Origin: Halichoerus grypus
Taxonomy: Eukaryota > Chordata > Mammalia > Carnivora > Phocidae
Assembly (NCBI RefSeq): GCF_964656455.1
Contig: NC_135719.1
Coordinates: 71,846,283-71,910,282 of the forward strand
Reading direction: 5' to 3'
Length of the DNA: 64,000 nucleotides
Shown: positions 1 through 10,965 of the stretch, in pieces
Numbering within the stretch: position 1 is the stretch's first letter
Layout: each line of letters starts with the position of its first letter
Translations under genes and position numbers: made by a program
The notes under the pieces: model-generated
What the model was told of the DNA's origin: nothing
Seen by the model: only the letters and a program-made list of their open reading frames with translations
Database searches by the model: none

Positions 1-84
1 GAGCTGTATCACAACTCATGGGGATGCAGCGCCCACCACCGTCGGGCAACGGTGCTCTCCCTTAAGCAAGGAATTCCATAGGGG

Positions 85-485
85 TTTTCATGTTCATCTC
101 ACTTAAGCCTCACATCCTCACAACAATCTTTTTTTTTTTTTTTGAAGAATTTATTTCCTTACTTGAGAGAGAGAGAGAGAAAACACAAGCGAGGAAGGGA
201 GGCAGGAGGGGCAGAGGCAGAGGGAGAAGCAGGCTTCCCGCAGAGCAGGGAGCCTGATATGGGGCTCGATCCCAGGACCCTGGGATCATGACCTGAGCCG
301 AAGGCAGACGCTTAACAACTGAGCCACCCAGGCGCCCCCCTCACAACAATCTTAAAAAAGATTGCCAGTGCCTTTTGACAAATGAGAACCCTTGACTTGG
401 GAAGTTAAATACCTTACCCCAAATCACACACCACTGGGTGGCAGAACCAGGATTCGAGCTCAGGCCTTTTGGTCCCTCACTAGGT
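85..485 (-). repeat. MIR SINE relic, split by a SINEC
   Basis: An old MIR copy read on the minus strand. The part left of 130 has the 'TTAAGCCTCACATCCTCACAA' type block. The part right of 354 has the 'CAAATGAGAACC...GAAGTTAAATACCTTACCCCAAATCACAC' region and 'GCAGAACCAGGATTCGAGCTC', which is the MIR core and tRNA-related B-box end. A SINEC sits inside it with a clean target duplication. Identified by recall of the family consensus, so the edges are approximate. Confidence 0.75.
131..338 (-). mobile_element. SINEC (carnivore tRNA-Lys SINE)
   Basis: A full-length carnivore SINE on the minus strand. On the plus strand it starts with a poly-T run (the A tail), then AAATAAATAAAATC-type sequence, a purine-rich body, and ends in the reverse complement of the tRNA-related head (GAGCCACCCAGGCGCCCC). 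It is flanked by a 15-bp target duplication, CCTCACAACAATCTT, at 116-130 and 339-353. It interrupts an older MIR, so it is the younger insertion. Such elements are transcribed by RNA polymerase III and moved by L1 proteins (family knowledge). Confidence 0.95.
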
Positions 486-555
486 TATGATGCCAAGGAG
501 CTCAGGCGCCCTTCCCCACCTTTGGAGCTCAGGGAAAGCTAGGCTACCGAGGCCC

Positions 556-765
556 ACTGTGCAAGCTCAGTTCAATTCATAGCTCGACCTTTGACTAGCT
601 GTGTGACCTTGACATGTTACCTAACCTTTCTGTGCTTGTTTGCTGCAAAATGAGGCTAATAACAATTTATCCACGTTACGGGGCGATTGTGAGGATTAAA
701 TGAGTTAACACATATAAACTGCCTAGAATAGTCCCAGGCACATAAGCCCCTCAATATTAACTAGT
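556..765 (+). repeat. MIR SINE relic
   Basis: The plus-strand MIR core is recognisable: TAGCTGTGTGACCTTGACATG, then AAAATGAGGCTAATAACAAT, then GTGAGGATTAAATGAGTTAA, and a 3' block like AGTCCCAGGCACATAAG. It is divergent and has no visible target duplication, as expected for this ancient family. Confidence 0.85.
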
Positions 766-1179
766 ATTTATTACCTGAAGCTCTCTGCCCACTTCCTCTG
801 AGCGCCCCCTCTTCTGCTGCAGGAGGCCAATTTTTCTAGGGTGAGAACGCAAGAGAAACATTTTGTTCTTTTGTACAATCAACTTTCAAGGGAGCTGTGG
901 CCTAGTTAATCACAGACCCCTTGTTTTTTGAATGCAGGATTTTTAAAATTGTTTTGTGGTGAATTTTCTTTCCCATTTGTGTTTAATTTCATAATAATAA
1001 TAAAAAAAGCAAAATTAGCTAGTTTTTCTTCATTCTCGCCAGCAGAAGATTGGGCTTGGTAACTGCCAGGCAGATTTTCTTTTCTTTGGTCTTTAACTTT
1101 TCTTTTCCTCCTCCATCTTTCTTTCAAACCTCCATTTAAAAAAAACCCAGTGGCTAATTTTCAGCTTCTCATGTAGATG
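766..1179. other. No recognised feature
   Basis: Unique sequence with a short AT-rich tract (ATAATAATAATAAAAAAAGC, near 992-1010). Open frames here are short and resemble no family I know. Confidence 0.5.
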
Positions 1180-1350
1180 ATCTGCACCTGTTCCAGGCCT
1201 ACCGAGTGGTCGGTCATTTCTTCTGGTCCCGGACTCTGAGTTCCTGAGGACGAGGACAACATTAGCTTGTCTCTGTAAGCCCCTTGCCTGGACAGTACAT
1301 GGTGGATAATCGAGGAATGTTTGTGGAATGAATCGATGAATGAATGCACA
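1180..1350 (+). repeat. L2 LINE 3' end relic
   Basis: This reads like the plus-strand 3' end of L2: 'CTGAGTTCCTGAGGACGAGGACAA' resembles the L2 'GTAAGCTCCATGAGGGCAGGGAC' block. 'CTTGCCTGGACAGTACATGGTGGATAATCGAGGAATGTTTGTGGAATGAAT' ends in the typical GAATGAATGAATG tail. Confidence 0.7.
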
Positions 1351-1367
1351 TTCAGGGCATCCCACAG

Positions 1368-3450
1368 CTAATTCTACTGAAGGGGAACCAGCTGCTCTGG
1401 TCTGGAGTAGAGACCGGTTCTGTGCTTGCTCGGCATTTGGTTTCCTGCCTAAAGCAAGAATTTTGACAATGAGAGAAAAGCAATGATACCCAGTCTCACG
1501 GCTTCCTCAGCTCATTGCCAGTTAGCTACGAAAGAAGCCTTGTGGGTCAGTCTGGGGAATATGCCCACTTACTTCTTGACCCCAGGGTGGATTTTTGGCC
1601 AGGTGGGCTCTAGAGCTGTCTTTCCTCACTCCTCGACCCCCGGTCTAGTGTCGCTAAATGACTCACATGGCTGGTGCATTACATTCGTCTTGTTACATCA
1701 GCGTGACTCATCTTTTTTCTTGAAAAATGTTGCTCACCTTAAGCAAGTATGAGCTGGGAGGGGCCCCGTCCTGGATTAAGCTAATGATGTTCCTATCTTA
1801 TTTATATTACCTTTTCATGGGTGGTTATTTACTTTAGGCCTTCTCTGAGGAAGGAATGGTTAAATTAAAAGGAACATTCTGTTTCCTAAATAAGAATTCC
1901 ACGGCCATAACTTATCTTAGCAAGAACCATATATTTGTGGCGCCATGAGCCAGATCTTCATGCTATGTAATTTTATTGGCATTCTCCACAATCCCAGCAG
2001 TAGCTTTAGGCAGACTTTATGTTTCTGTCTATGATGATACCCTCCAGCCTCCTCTCTGAGCTTGGATGTCAGCTGGACACTATAGGATAACATTTTGTAA
2101 GTGGGAGGAAGGCCCCACCCAGATGTGAAAAAAAAACTCAATGTGTTTTTAGAATAGGATGGCCAAAGTTCCCGAATTGCTACAGATTGAGTTCATGGAG
2201 AACTCATGGAGTCCATTTGGACTGTCTTTGTTTATACTAGGATGCCAATCAATAGGAGTTTGGGACCCCATTTCAGGGAGCTCACGGACCCACACTGTGG
2301 GTCCACATGTACCAGATTAAGAACCTCGGATCTGTCAGACGCCCATTGTATACATAAGGAAACTGAAGGGAGTGGGCTTGTTCAGCCACCTGGTCAACAA
2401 GTGTCCGAGCCAGAAGGAGCATCCAATTCTTAGAACTCCTAGGTCCTTTCTACCGAGCCCTGTCCTGGGAAGACAGTACCCCCTCTGCCTGCCTGTGGTT
2501 CCATTACCACGAGCTGCAGTGGGGTATAGACATGAGACAGAAACAGCCTGCATCTGGTGCATGTTGTATTCAGGAGCCCATCCTCTCAGTTCCATTCAGG
2601 ATTAGGTTCTTCTTGGCTGGACAAGGCCAAGCCTGTCATGATTCCTCCCTTCTCATTAGTCATCGCCTCGGCCTCTCTCCCTTTCCCAGGACCCTAGTCC
2701 TCAGGGCCATCCCCATCAATTTGTGTGAGCAGCCGAGTCCAGCTGACTTCACTGCTGGTCACGAGCCCAGGCTGAATGAGGAGTGGGGATTCGAACACAG
2801 TGTGAACTGGGAAGACAGGTTCAGCCCATCCAAACAGAAGCAAGCTGCACCAAAGTAGAGCAGGGCAGCTGCGCCCAGGTCATGTGATGGGAGCAGCCGG
2901 ACCCTGGCCTCACCTTTCCCAGCTGAGCTGCCAGGCCACATGACTGGACACCTGGGCTTAAATATCCAGCTATGATGCTCTGGCACTTGTGAATGGTGTT
3001 CGGCCCTGGCTGGAGTCTGGAGCCCAGGCAGACCAGATCTTGGGGGTAGAATAAGAGATGTCAGGCATGGTGTCGGGGTCTCTGGCCAGCCTAGAGAGAG
3101 GACAGGCCCAGGCCTCAGCAAGGCTGCCCTGCAGCCTGAGCCGGGGGGGTGACTCCACTGCTCTGATCCTTGGGGTGGGATTTCTCACCCTCAGCCAGAG
3201 TTTCCAGCCACAGAAACCAACTGAAGTAATAGGGTTTTGATTTTTTTTTTTAAGAAGAGAGGACTCCAACATAAAAAAGAAGTTTCGTTTTGGTTTTGTT
3301 TAAAAAAATAAAGCTAAGCCTAAAAAGCTGTACAGACTCAGAATAAACTGTTATTTTTCTGAAATTGATTGCTTAAGTTAAGGGCTTCATTTCTTCCTTC
3401 CTTTCGTGGTTACAATCTAAATACTTGAAAAATGATGAAAAGAAGTTTGG
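1368..3450. other. No gene recognised; mostly unique sequence
   Basis: Several open frames of 60-120 codons overlap one another on both strands here. None shows a recognisable domain and none has supporting splice or promoter signals that I trust. A possible weak MIR or L2 trace lies at about 2336-2440 (GAAACTGAAGGGAGTG...GAGCCAGAAGG). A T run is at 3241-3251. Confidence 0.5.
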
Positions 3451-3454
3451 TGCT

Positions 3455-3635
3455 GATTGTGCTAGGTATTTTACGATCAGCCTCACAAATTCAAGAAAGA
3501 AATGCCAGTAATCCTTACAAAACAATGTCATTTCGCTGATGAAGACACTCCAAGTCAGAGAAGGGCAAGTGATTCCCCAAGTTAGGAAGAGGCAGAGCGG
3601 GGATTGACACCAAGGCCTGTGGGCTGAGAGCTCTG
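3455..3635 (-). repeat. MIR SINE relic
   Basis: Minus-strand MIR. The core GATGAAGACACTCCAAGTCAGAGAAGGGCAAGTGATTCCCCAAG resembles the MIR antisense block. It is followed by GAGGCAGAGCGGGGATTGACACC. Divergent copy. Confidence 0.7.
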
Positions 3636-3639
3636 TTCG

Positions 3640-4318
3640 GGATGCAGAGGTGCCCCTCCACCTGCCCCTGCTATTTGTTGTGACTGCTTTTAGAAGGAGG
3701 AAGGGTATAAATAAGATAATACAGGTTAGTGTATGGGTTCAGAATTGTCAGAATTGTCTCATACCCCACCATTTTGATGTGGTTTTATGTCATTTATCTC
3801 ATTTCTTCTTTCCACCTAAATCACTCTATCCCTATCTTAAAGAATTTCCTTAGGAAACTTGGGAGGGGATTTGTCCAAGATCATCACCTCTGCCTCTAAT
3901 AACAAGAGGCACAATGTAGACTCAGATCTCCCCACCAGCTCCTGGTTCCACTTCTCTCTCCATTATGTCGGATTGTTCTTCCCCGTGATAAGCGCTCTGG
4001 AGCAAATTGTAGAAATTGGCCCCCAAGAGATCCTCTTCCCCGGGTTCATACCCTTTGCAACATGGCTTTGCTGTTCTATCAGGAGGCAGGGCTTCTCTCC
4101 CCACCCGCTGACTCCAGTTGGCCTCGGGACTTGCTCACATTTGAAAAATCAAGTGTCTGTCAAATGTATTTGACCACGCCACTTTCTAGCACATCTGTTT
4201 TTTCTTATGGAATGCAGCGTTCCTTAGGCTCTTCTCCAGCACATTCTATTCTAGGTGAGGAGACAAAGCCATGCACGACTTCTCCTTTGGAAGACCTTTT
4301 TCACCTTAATTTGTGAAT
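3640..4318. other. No recognised feature
   Basis: Unique sequence. Overlapping open frames of up to 104 codons on both strands have no recognisable similarity. No repeat family is clear. Confidence 0.5.
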
Positions 4319-4560
4319 CATTAAGCAGACATTAACTGAATACATTTATTCATTCAACTCACTTATTCATACATATATTTAAAAAACTATAAAATGCCTC
4401 CCGTAGTGGCAAGCCCTGAGGGATACGTGATGGTGAACGAGGCATGGTTCTTACTTTGGAGGACCTAACAATCCAGTGAAGAGACCAAGGCCACCAGTGG
4501 AGATAAAGCAGCTAAAGATGCAGAACCTGAAGCCCAGGAGACAGATCTTGCCTGGGCCAT
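4319..4560 (-). repeat. L2 LINE 3' end relic
   Basis: A minus-strand L2 end: TTCATTCAACTCACTTATTCATACATAT, then a decayed 'cactgtgctagg..ggatac' block (GCAAGCCCTGAGGGATACGTGATGGTGAACGAGGCATGGTTCTTAC), then CTAACAATCCAGTGAAGAGAC. Order and orientation fit the reverse of the L2 3' region. Confidence 0.65.
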
Positions 4561-4971
4561 TGGTCTGGGAGGTGTGAGCAAAGAGATGGGAGTGGTGGGA
4601 CAACATGTAGGGTGGGAAGAAGACTGGGTCAAAGATGGAATTCCAGGAACCAAACACACTAAGGCCTGGAGAAAGGGAGAAGAGTCCATGAGAGAGAAAG
4701 GGAACAGAGAAAGAAGGCAGATGGAAGTGTCCTCACCATTTGAGCCAGTCTGGGCTCTGAGCAACATGTTGAGGCATTGAATTACCTCCCTGGGCAGGGA
4801 GAAAGAGGAGGACTGGTGGTGTATTTGTGTGTGTCTGGGAGGGTGGGGGTATGGTGAGGGGGTGACTGGGTGAGGGGGAGGTGGCGGTGAATGAGTAGTT
4901 GGGAGGAAACTTTTGTTCACAAAGTATAAACAAATGTGTAAATTGTTTGGGAATATGACTCTAGAAGCGAA

Positions 4972-5045
4972 TGGTCTGGTGTTTAAGAGCATGAACCATA
5001 AAATCAGACAGATCTGGGTTGAATCCTGATTCAGCTACACAACCA
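4972..5045 (+). repeat. MIR 5' part
   Basis: A fragment of the MIR tRNA-related head: GGTCTGGTGTTTAAGAGCATGAACC, then CAGACAGATCTGGGTTGAATCCTGATTCAGCTAC. The B-box-like GGTTGAATCC is clear. It breaks off before the next SINEC. Confidence 0.75.
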
Positions 5046-5096
5046 ATTTTCCTTTGAGCCCTACCCTACTCTACCCTTCCTTAATTAGCAAGTTTA

Positions 5097-5305
5097 GTTT
5101 TTAAAAAGATTTATTTATTCATTTGAGAGAGAGAGCGAGCGAGCACATGAGAGCTGGGGAGAGGGGTAGAGGGAGAGAATCTTTAAGCAGATTCTGTGCT
5201 GAGCCTGGAACCCAACATGTGGCTGGACCCCAGGGCCTTGAGATCACGACCTGAGCTGAAAACAAGAGTCAGCTGCCCAAATGACTGAGCCACCCAGGCA
5301 TCCCC
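5097..5305 (-). mobile_element. SINEC, older diverged copy
   Basis: Minus-strand SINEC flanked by a 17-bp imperfect target duplication, CTTAATTAGCAAGTTTA at 5080-5096 and CCTAATTAGTAAGTTTA at 5306-5322. The head is present as TGACTGAGCCACCCAGGCATCCCC. Body substitutions (for example AAAACAAGAGTCAG in place of the usual AAGGCAGACGC) mark an older subfamily. Confidence 0.92.
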
Positions 5306-5337
5306 CCTAATTAGTAAGTTTAAAGAGCAACTTCACT

Positions 5338-5535
5338 AGGGCTCCTGGGTGGCTCAGTCGGTTGCATCTGGTTCTTGATTTTGGCTCAGGTCATGATCTC
5401 AGGGTAATGAGATCAAGCCCTCAGTGTGGAGCTTGCTTCGGATTCTCTCTTTCCCTCTCCCTCTGCCTCTCCCCTGCTCACACTCTCTGTCTCTCTCAAA
5501 AAGAAAAAAAAAAAAAAGGAAAAAGAAAAAAGAAA
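5338..5535 (+). mobile_element. SINEC, plus strand
   Basis: One of only two plus-strand SINECs seen. It begins AGGGCTCCTGGGTGGCTCAG, runs through GGTCATGATCTCAGGG and a CT-rich block, and ends in an impure A tail with G interruptions (5499-5535). The target duplication is AACTTCACT at 5329-5337 and 5536-5544. It inserted about 25 bp from the neighbouring minus-strand copy, so the two lie tail-out and head-to-head. Confidence 0.92.
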
Positions 5536-5829
5536 AACTTCACTGAATCGGGGATGTAATATAAATTATGGTGACCTGCATATAAAACCTGGCACCAAAT
5601 TTAGCCTTTTGGGAACATGTGTATATGAAGATATGTATTACCATCTGCACCAGAAGCCCATGCAGCAGCTGACAACTCTGACAGGAGTGGCTCTGAAGGT
5701 GGGTGAGGATTCACATTTCAAGAGGTCCTTGGAGTTGTTGCTGAATGAACTTTGTAAATCTTAATTTGGTCTCGTGGTTTTCAGTAAGATAAGAGCATTT
5801 CTCTCCTACCTCCATTTCAGCGTTTGTTG

Positions 5830-6035
5830 AGTGCTGCATCCTTGGCAATGTCTTAGGTATGCTGCGAACGTTGTTGTTTTGGTCTTCTTCGGAGCAACCC
5901 TGTGTGGTTGTCACTGATCCCTGGTGCTGCCCCGGTGAGGGGACTGAAGGTCAGAGAGGTTCAATGACATGTCTGAGGCATCTGGGTCATAGATTGTGAA
6001 TCTGAATTTGATCCCAGGTCTGACACCAAATCTGT
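5830..6035 (-). repeat. MIR SINE relic
   Basis: Minus-strand MIR core: GGGGACTGAAGGTCAGAGAGGTTCAATGACATGTCTGAGG, followed by AATTTGATCCCAGGTCTGACACC. The left part (GAGTGCTGCATCCTTGGCAATGTCTTAGG) is weaker. Confidence 0.65.
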
Positions 6036-6219
6036 TCTACTTGCTATCACCAGCTGTTCTTCTGTTTAATTTTTCTATAGTTAGGGGTAAAACAGTGTGC
6101 TCTGAATGGACGAAAGAGCAATCAGAAGGAGTGAGCTATTCATACCCACAGCGGAAACACTTTTTTCTTTCAGAACCCGGCCACCCCGTAAAGAAGTCTA
6201 GGCCAGCTTGCCAGAGAGA

Positions 6220-6470
6220 GAAAGAGAAAGGGGCGCCCCAGCTAAGGGCCAGCACCAGGGGCCCAGACACGAGCGAGACCATTGTAGATCCTCCAGCTGA
6301 GCGGCATCAGCTAATAGCACATGGGGCACGGAGGAGTCAAACCAGCTGAGCCTTGCCCAAACTGCGGACCCCTGTGCAAAGACATGTGATCAAATGGTTG
6401 TTATTGTAAGCATGCTGGGGTAGTCTGTGACGCAGCAATGGACAACAGATACGCGCGGGCTTTAGTACTA
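6220..6470 (+). repeat. Possible ancient LTR 3' end (MaLR/MLT1-like)
   Basis: The block GTGATCAAATGGTTGTTATTGTAAGC...GGGGTAGTCTGTGACGCAGCAATGGACAACAG resembles the common 'AAATGGTTGTTGTTTTAAGCCACTAAGTTTTGGGGTGGTTTGTTATGCAGCAATAGATAAC' 3' end of old mammalian LTR-type repeats. I recall that ending but cannot be sure of the family. No internal retroviral region is visible. Confidence 0.4.
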
Positions 6471-6509
6471 TGAGACTGCAGAGCGACTAAGATATAAGAT
6501 CTTCCTTTA

Positions 6510-6707
6510 TTTTTTTTTTTTAAAGATTTTTTATTTATTTATCTGAGAGAGAGAATGGGAGACCGAGAGCATGAGAGGGGGAGGATCAGAGGGAGAAGCA
6601 GACTCCCCGCTGAGCAGGGAGTCCGATGCGGGACTCGATCCCGGGACTCCAGGATCATGACCTGAGCCTAGGCAGTTGCTTAACCAACTGAGCCACCCAG
6701 GCGCCCC
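6510..6707 (-). mobile_element. SINEC
   Basis: Full-length minus-strand copy with a perfect 15-bp target duplication, TAAGATCTTCCTTTA, at 6495-6509 and 6708-6722. The body includes CGATGCGGGACTCGATCCCGGG and the head AACTGAGCCACCCAGGCGCCCC. The exact duplication and intact head mark a fairly young insertion. Confidence 0.95.
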
Positions 6708-6722
6708 TAAGATCTTCCTTTA

Positions 6723-8075
6723 GAACCTATCAATTTATGTTCCCATCTGCTAATTTTGTTCATATTAATATGCAAGGAATTATTGGTCCTAGGAGAGGCC
6801 AGGTGAACGTGGAAATTGAGGTACACTGGGGGAAGATGTTAATCTCTTTTCTTGGACTACTCTCCTAACCCTCTTCCTAATCCATTTACCCAGTCCCCAG
6901 CCATGACCTTAACACCACTTATCCTGGGCCCCATCCAACTGAAGTAATTTCTTATGACTGGCTGGACTCAGCAGACATGCAGAAAAATAACGTGATGTGG
7001 ACACTAATCTCTGGAAGTTTTGTTGGGTATCTGCAGGGTCAGGTGAGGAGAAAGCCCAGGCCTGAGGTGAGGGAGAGGGTCATATCAAAGCCACTTCTTC
7101 CTGCGAACGCGCTGTGTGTGCTGAGACAGGTCCGGTCACCACGCCGAGCGCTGGGTCCCTCATTTGGATTAGACCTGCTCATTTATAAGTGCGAGGCATG
7201 GGCTCTGGAAGACCCAGCCCACCTTGCTGTAAAGCCTTGCAGTTCTGAAAAACTCCAACAGAATTTTAAGACAGGATTTCTCAGGTGAGCTGGGCCCCAT
7301 GGGTCTGGGCAGCTCCCTGGTGGCAGCATCTGGGAGAAAGGAAACCATGTCCTAAGTGATGAGGGGCAGCTTTCAGGCGGGATATTTGGGAAATGTCCAT
7401 TTGGAAGCAATTGGAAGTGCCTCAGAAATGTAGCTGGGAAATTGCTGCTTCCAGCCTGGAGTGCAGCCCTACGGACTGAGCTGGAATGTGCTCGTCTTCC
7501 CCTGCCAGTCGCCTGGCCACATAGGAGGCCCCTTGTTTTCTTCCCTGAAAGAAAGTTCCTGGACACAGGAGCCACTGGTTTATTTCAGAATATCATCATT
7601 TCCCAGCTATTTTGGTCCTTGGGCTGTTTATCCAACAGTGGTGGGTTGTTAATGCTTCCCACGTGGCCCCAGATGTCTTCCCACTCGGGGCCCCGGGGCT
7701 GCGGCCTCCCCCAGGCTTGTCCTTGGCACAAGCTGGGAATGGAAATAGGAGACCCCCCAAGGGCCTTCTCAGCACAATCCCTCTTTCAGTTTTGTCACAC
7801 ACACCGTCACCTCCTTGAGGGGTTACAAGCTGGACAATGCTGACAGCATCAGAATTCATCTTATTTTAAAAAGGACCATATTAGATATTAGCACACCCAA
7901 TATGGTCCTCACACAATTGTAAACATTTCCCTTTGTGTCTAGTTGCAAGGTGAGTCACTGTCCTGCTCTGTGTTCGGGAATGGCGGTGTAAAGCTACCTT
8001 TCCTCACCCTCCTGTGTTATCTATAGCGGCTCACGGTGGGAAGGAGAGAGGCAGACAGCAGACTGCATTTTAGCC
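6723..8075. other. No gene recognised; unique sequence
   Basis: Overlapping open frames of 60-133 codons at 6977-7860 lie on both strands over a moderately GC-rich stretch, but none resembles a known family. The motif ATATGGTCC is repeated in inverted form at about 7876-7908 (GGACCATATTAGATATTAGCACACCCAATATGGTCC), a small imperfect hairpin. Confidence 0.45.
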
Positions 8076-8137
8076 CATTTTTTTTTTTTTTTTTTTTTTG
8101 CTGGGTTACTGGCCAAATTTAATTATGATATAGCTTC

Positions 8138-8797
8138 CTAACTTTTTAAAAAAATTTTTTAAATTTTATTTTATTATGTTAGTCACCATACATTACATCA
8201 TTAGTTTTTGATGTAGTGTTCCATGATTCATTGTTTGCATATAACACCCAGTGCTCCATTCATTAGGTGCCCTCCTTAATACCCATCACCAGGCTAACCC
8301 ATCCCCCCACCCCCCTCCCCTCTAGAACCCTCAGTTTGTTTCTCAGAGTCCATAGTCTCTCATGGTTCCTCTCCCCCTCTGATTCCCCCCTTCATTTTTT
8401 CCCTTCCTACTATCTTCTTTTTTTTTTTTCTTAACATATAATGTATTATTTGTTTCAGAGGTACAGGTCTGTGATTCAACAGTCTTGCACAATTCACAGC
8501 GCTCACCATAGCACATACCCTCCCCAGTGTCTATCACCCAGCCATCCCATCCCTCCCACCCCAACCCCCACTCCAGCAACCCTCAGTTTGTTTCCTGAGA
8601 TTAAGAATTCCTCATATCAGTGAGGTCATATGATACATGTCTTTCTCTGATTGACTTATTTCACTCAGCATAACACCCTCCAGTTCCATCCACGTCGTTG
8701 CAAATGGCAAGATCTCATTCCTTTTGATGGCCGCATAATATTCCATTGTATATATATACCACATCTTCTTTATCCATTCATCTGTCGATGTAGTCCT
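8138..8797 (-). mobile_element. L1 3' end, 5'-truncated
   Basis: A minus-strand carnivore L1 3' region. TTTTATTATGTTAGTCACCATACATTACATCATTAG and GCATATAACACCCAGTGCTCCATT match the 3' UTR of the large L1 at 33.9 kb almost word for word, so both belong to closely related subfamilies. It breaks off at 8797 in the ORF2 C-terminal region (TTTATCCATTCATCTGTCGATG). A pure T run (about 8077-8099) lies some 40 bp beyond the apparent end. Confidence 0.93.
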
Positions 8798-8799
8798 CA

Positions 8800-9810
8800 G
8801 ATTCTAACATGAGTTCCTGACTCCAGAGTGAATGACTTGGTTCAACATAAGTTCTTTTCCTATTTCCTGAGAAAACTCTCCAGAAGTCCTGAGCCAATCA
8901 CTTTCTTATCTCAGTTTCTCTATAAAATCGGCATGATATTTGTCCTCAGATAACACCAAGGATCCTTGAGAAACCTTGGAGGAGAAGAGTTGCAACTTTG
9001 TTCATGAGCCTGAGTGAAAATAAAACCTTCTAGGCTGAGGTACCAGGCCTTGTCTTCCTTTGCTTTTCCCACTTGTAATGTGTCTAAGCCTTCCGGGTCT
9101 CCTCTGGTGACCACTACATCTAGCTAAAAATGGAGTTTTGAGCTTCTGAGATGGACTTTTGAGTAAGAGCCTCTCACTATGATTTTGGAGTCTTTGTATC
9201 TCCTGCCCTCTTTTCATCTGGTCTCAAGTGAGATTGTTAGAGCTACTGGTTTGTCTTTTCCATCAGGTGGGGGATCTCTGGCTCACCTGCTCCAGAGTGG
9301 GGCCTGCTGGATGGGACTGCATAGACCCTATTTGGAGGAGGCTAGTCTTTGGGGTCCCCTGATGGTGCTTTGGGGGAGGCCATATTCCTTGCTTTTGCTT
9401 GGGAGGGAGTCTAATTAAAAGGATACCTGGAAAAAGCAAAGGATATTGGTTCAATCCAATCTTTTGATGAAAGAGATTGATTTTCTTTTTTCCAAAAAGA
9501 AATTGAGTTTATTTGGGAGAAACAAGAGTGAGAGGTTTATTTTCTCCCTAGGGAGACATTTGGAAGTGTCTGTGTTTTTCTGGAGAGGAAGGGGGAGCCT
9601 TGAATTATTGCAGGGCTAAAGTCATTAAAATACTTTTTACCCTGTAATCTGAAATTTGAAAATGTGCTGCATTTGTCTTTTGAGTGCACCAAGAGGGGCA
9701 GGATTTCCCTCCCCCTGTGCAGCCTGGCTCCAGGCCGGTGTGTGAGGACCCCTTCTGATGGTGCTGCAGCCCACCACTGGCTTTCAGGGCCCTGACATGG
9801 AGCAGACAAG
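8800..9810. other. No recognised feature
   Basis: Unique sequence with short overlapping open frames and no recognisable gene. Nothing that I can assign to a repeat family. Confidence 0.5.
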
Positions 9811-9814
9811 AGGC

Positions 9815-9960
9815 CTAGCCTCAAATTCCTGCTTTCTCACCTACTGATTGTGTGATTCCAGGAGAATGATTTCCTGTCTTTGCCTGGTGGCTTCCTCACG
9901 TATATAACAGCTGATGATGACAATGCCCACTTTTGAAAGTTGGGGGCAATTAGTGAGAAG
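9815..9960 (+). repeat. MIR SINE relic
   Basis: CTCAAATTCCTGCTTTCTCACCTACTGATTGTGTGATTCCAGG, then TTTGCCTGGTGGCTTCCTCACGTATATAACAG, in the order of the plus-strand MIR core ('cctggctctgccacttactagctgtgtgacc...'). Divergent. Confidence 0.65.
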
Positions 9961-10037
9961 ACAGAGATCATGGGTGTTCAACCAGTATTAGTTCCCTTTG
10001 CTGGGGTTTCTCTTCGAGTTTATCTGAGGTTTGTCTT

Positions 10038-10222
10038 TTTTTTCTTAAGATTTTTACTCATTTGAGAGAGAGAAAATGCACGTGCACGTGAGCCGGGGGG
10101 AGGGGCAGAAGCAGACTCCCTGCTGAACAGGGAGCCGGATGCAGAATCGATCCCAGGACCCTGGGATGATGACCTGAGGCGAAGGCAGATGCTTAACCAA
10201 CTGAGCCACCCAGGCGCGCCCC
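10038..10222 (-). mobile_element. SINEC
   Basis: Minus-strand copy between target duplications ATCTGAGGTTTGTCTT (10022-10037) and ATCAGAGGTTTGTCTT (10223-10238), 15 of 16 identical. The body carries an alternating TGCACGTGCACGTGAGC stretch. Confidence 0.93.
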
Positions 10223-10370
10223 ATCAGAGGTTTGTCTTGAAGAATAGGCTTTGTTGTAGGGCTTTGTGAACTATGTCTTCAAATTAAAGTATAAAGTGTG
10301 CATGACTTCATGTTATCAAAAAAAAAATGTTGGATGTAGCCATCAAGCATGAAGCAAAGAGCACAAGGTT

Positions 10371-10559
10371 GTTTTTTTAAATATACATATTTAAGATATA
10401 TTTATTTTAGAGGGAGAGTGAGCAAGCAAAAAGTGCAAGGGGGGCAGGGGCAGAGGAGAGAGAGTCTTAAGCAGACTCTGTGCTGAGCGTGAAGCCAGAT
10501 GTGGGGCTTGATCTCACAACCCTGAGATCACCACCTGAGCTGAAGCCAAGAGTCGAATG
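10371..10559 (-). mobile_element. SINEC, older copy
   Basis: Minus-strand copy flanked by GCAAAGAGCACAAGGTT (10354-10370) and GCAAAAAGCACAAAGTT (10560-10576). The head is cut short: the sequence ends at CCAAGAGTCGAATGG without the usual GAGCCACCCAGGCGCCCC, so the 5' end of the element is missing. Confidence 0.88.
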
Positions 10560-10774
10560 GCAAAAAGCACAAAGTTTAATCACACAGATTCCTGCCCATA
10601 TTTTGGCCCTACTACTCACACTCCTCAATACAGAGTAACTATTATTTCTCTAAAAAAACTCCCTTTGCCACTGTAGAAAATTACTTTGCTAGTAGTTAAG
10701 TATTAGGAATAGGCAAAAACAGTACCTGGGTTTTCCATGGCTCAGTCTACTCGTTACTATCTTGCGTGTTTGCT

Positions 10775-10965
10775 CATTCATTTAACAAAGGCACAGGTAT
10801 CTATTACACATATCATTGATAATGATATTTTGTTTTTTTCAAAAGGTGGTTTCGAGTGCTTACTATGTGCCATGCACTATGTTAAGGATTTTATACTGAT
10901 TTACACCATTTACTGAGGGTTCACCATCTGCTGGGAGTGATAATCTGATGACTTACAAACATAGG
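10775..10965 (-). repeat. MIR or L2 relic
   Basis: GAGTGCTTACTATGTGCCATGCACTATGTTAAGGATTTTATACTGATTTACACC is the antisense 3' motif shared by MIR and L2. The right part (CTGCTGGGAGTGATAATCTGATGAC) fits L2 better. Family uncertain. Confidence 0.6.

Noticed and set aside
2759..3121. A 120-codon minus-strand frame
   Set aside because: It overlaps frames on the other strand in a GC-richer patch, has no recognisable domain and no splice context. Chance is the simpler explanation.
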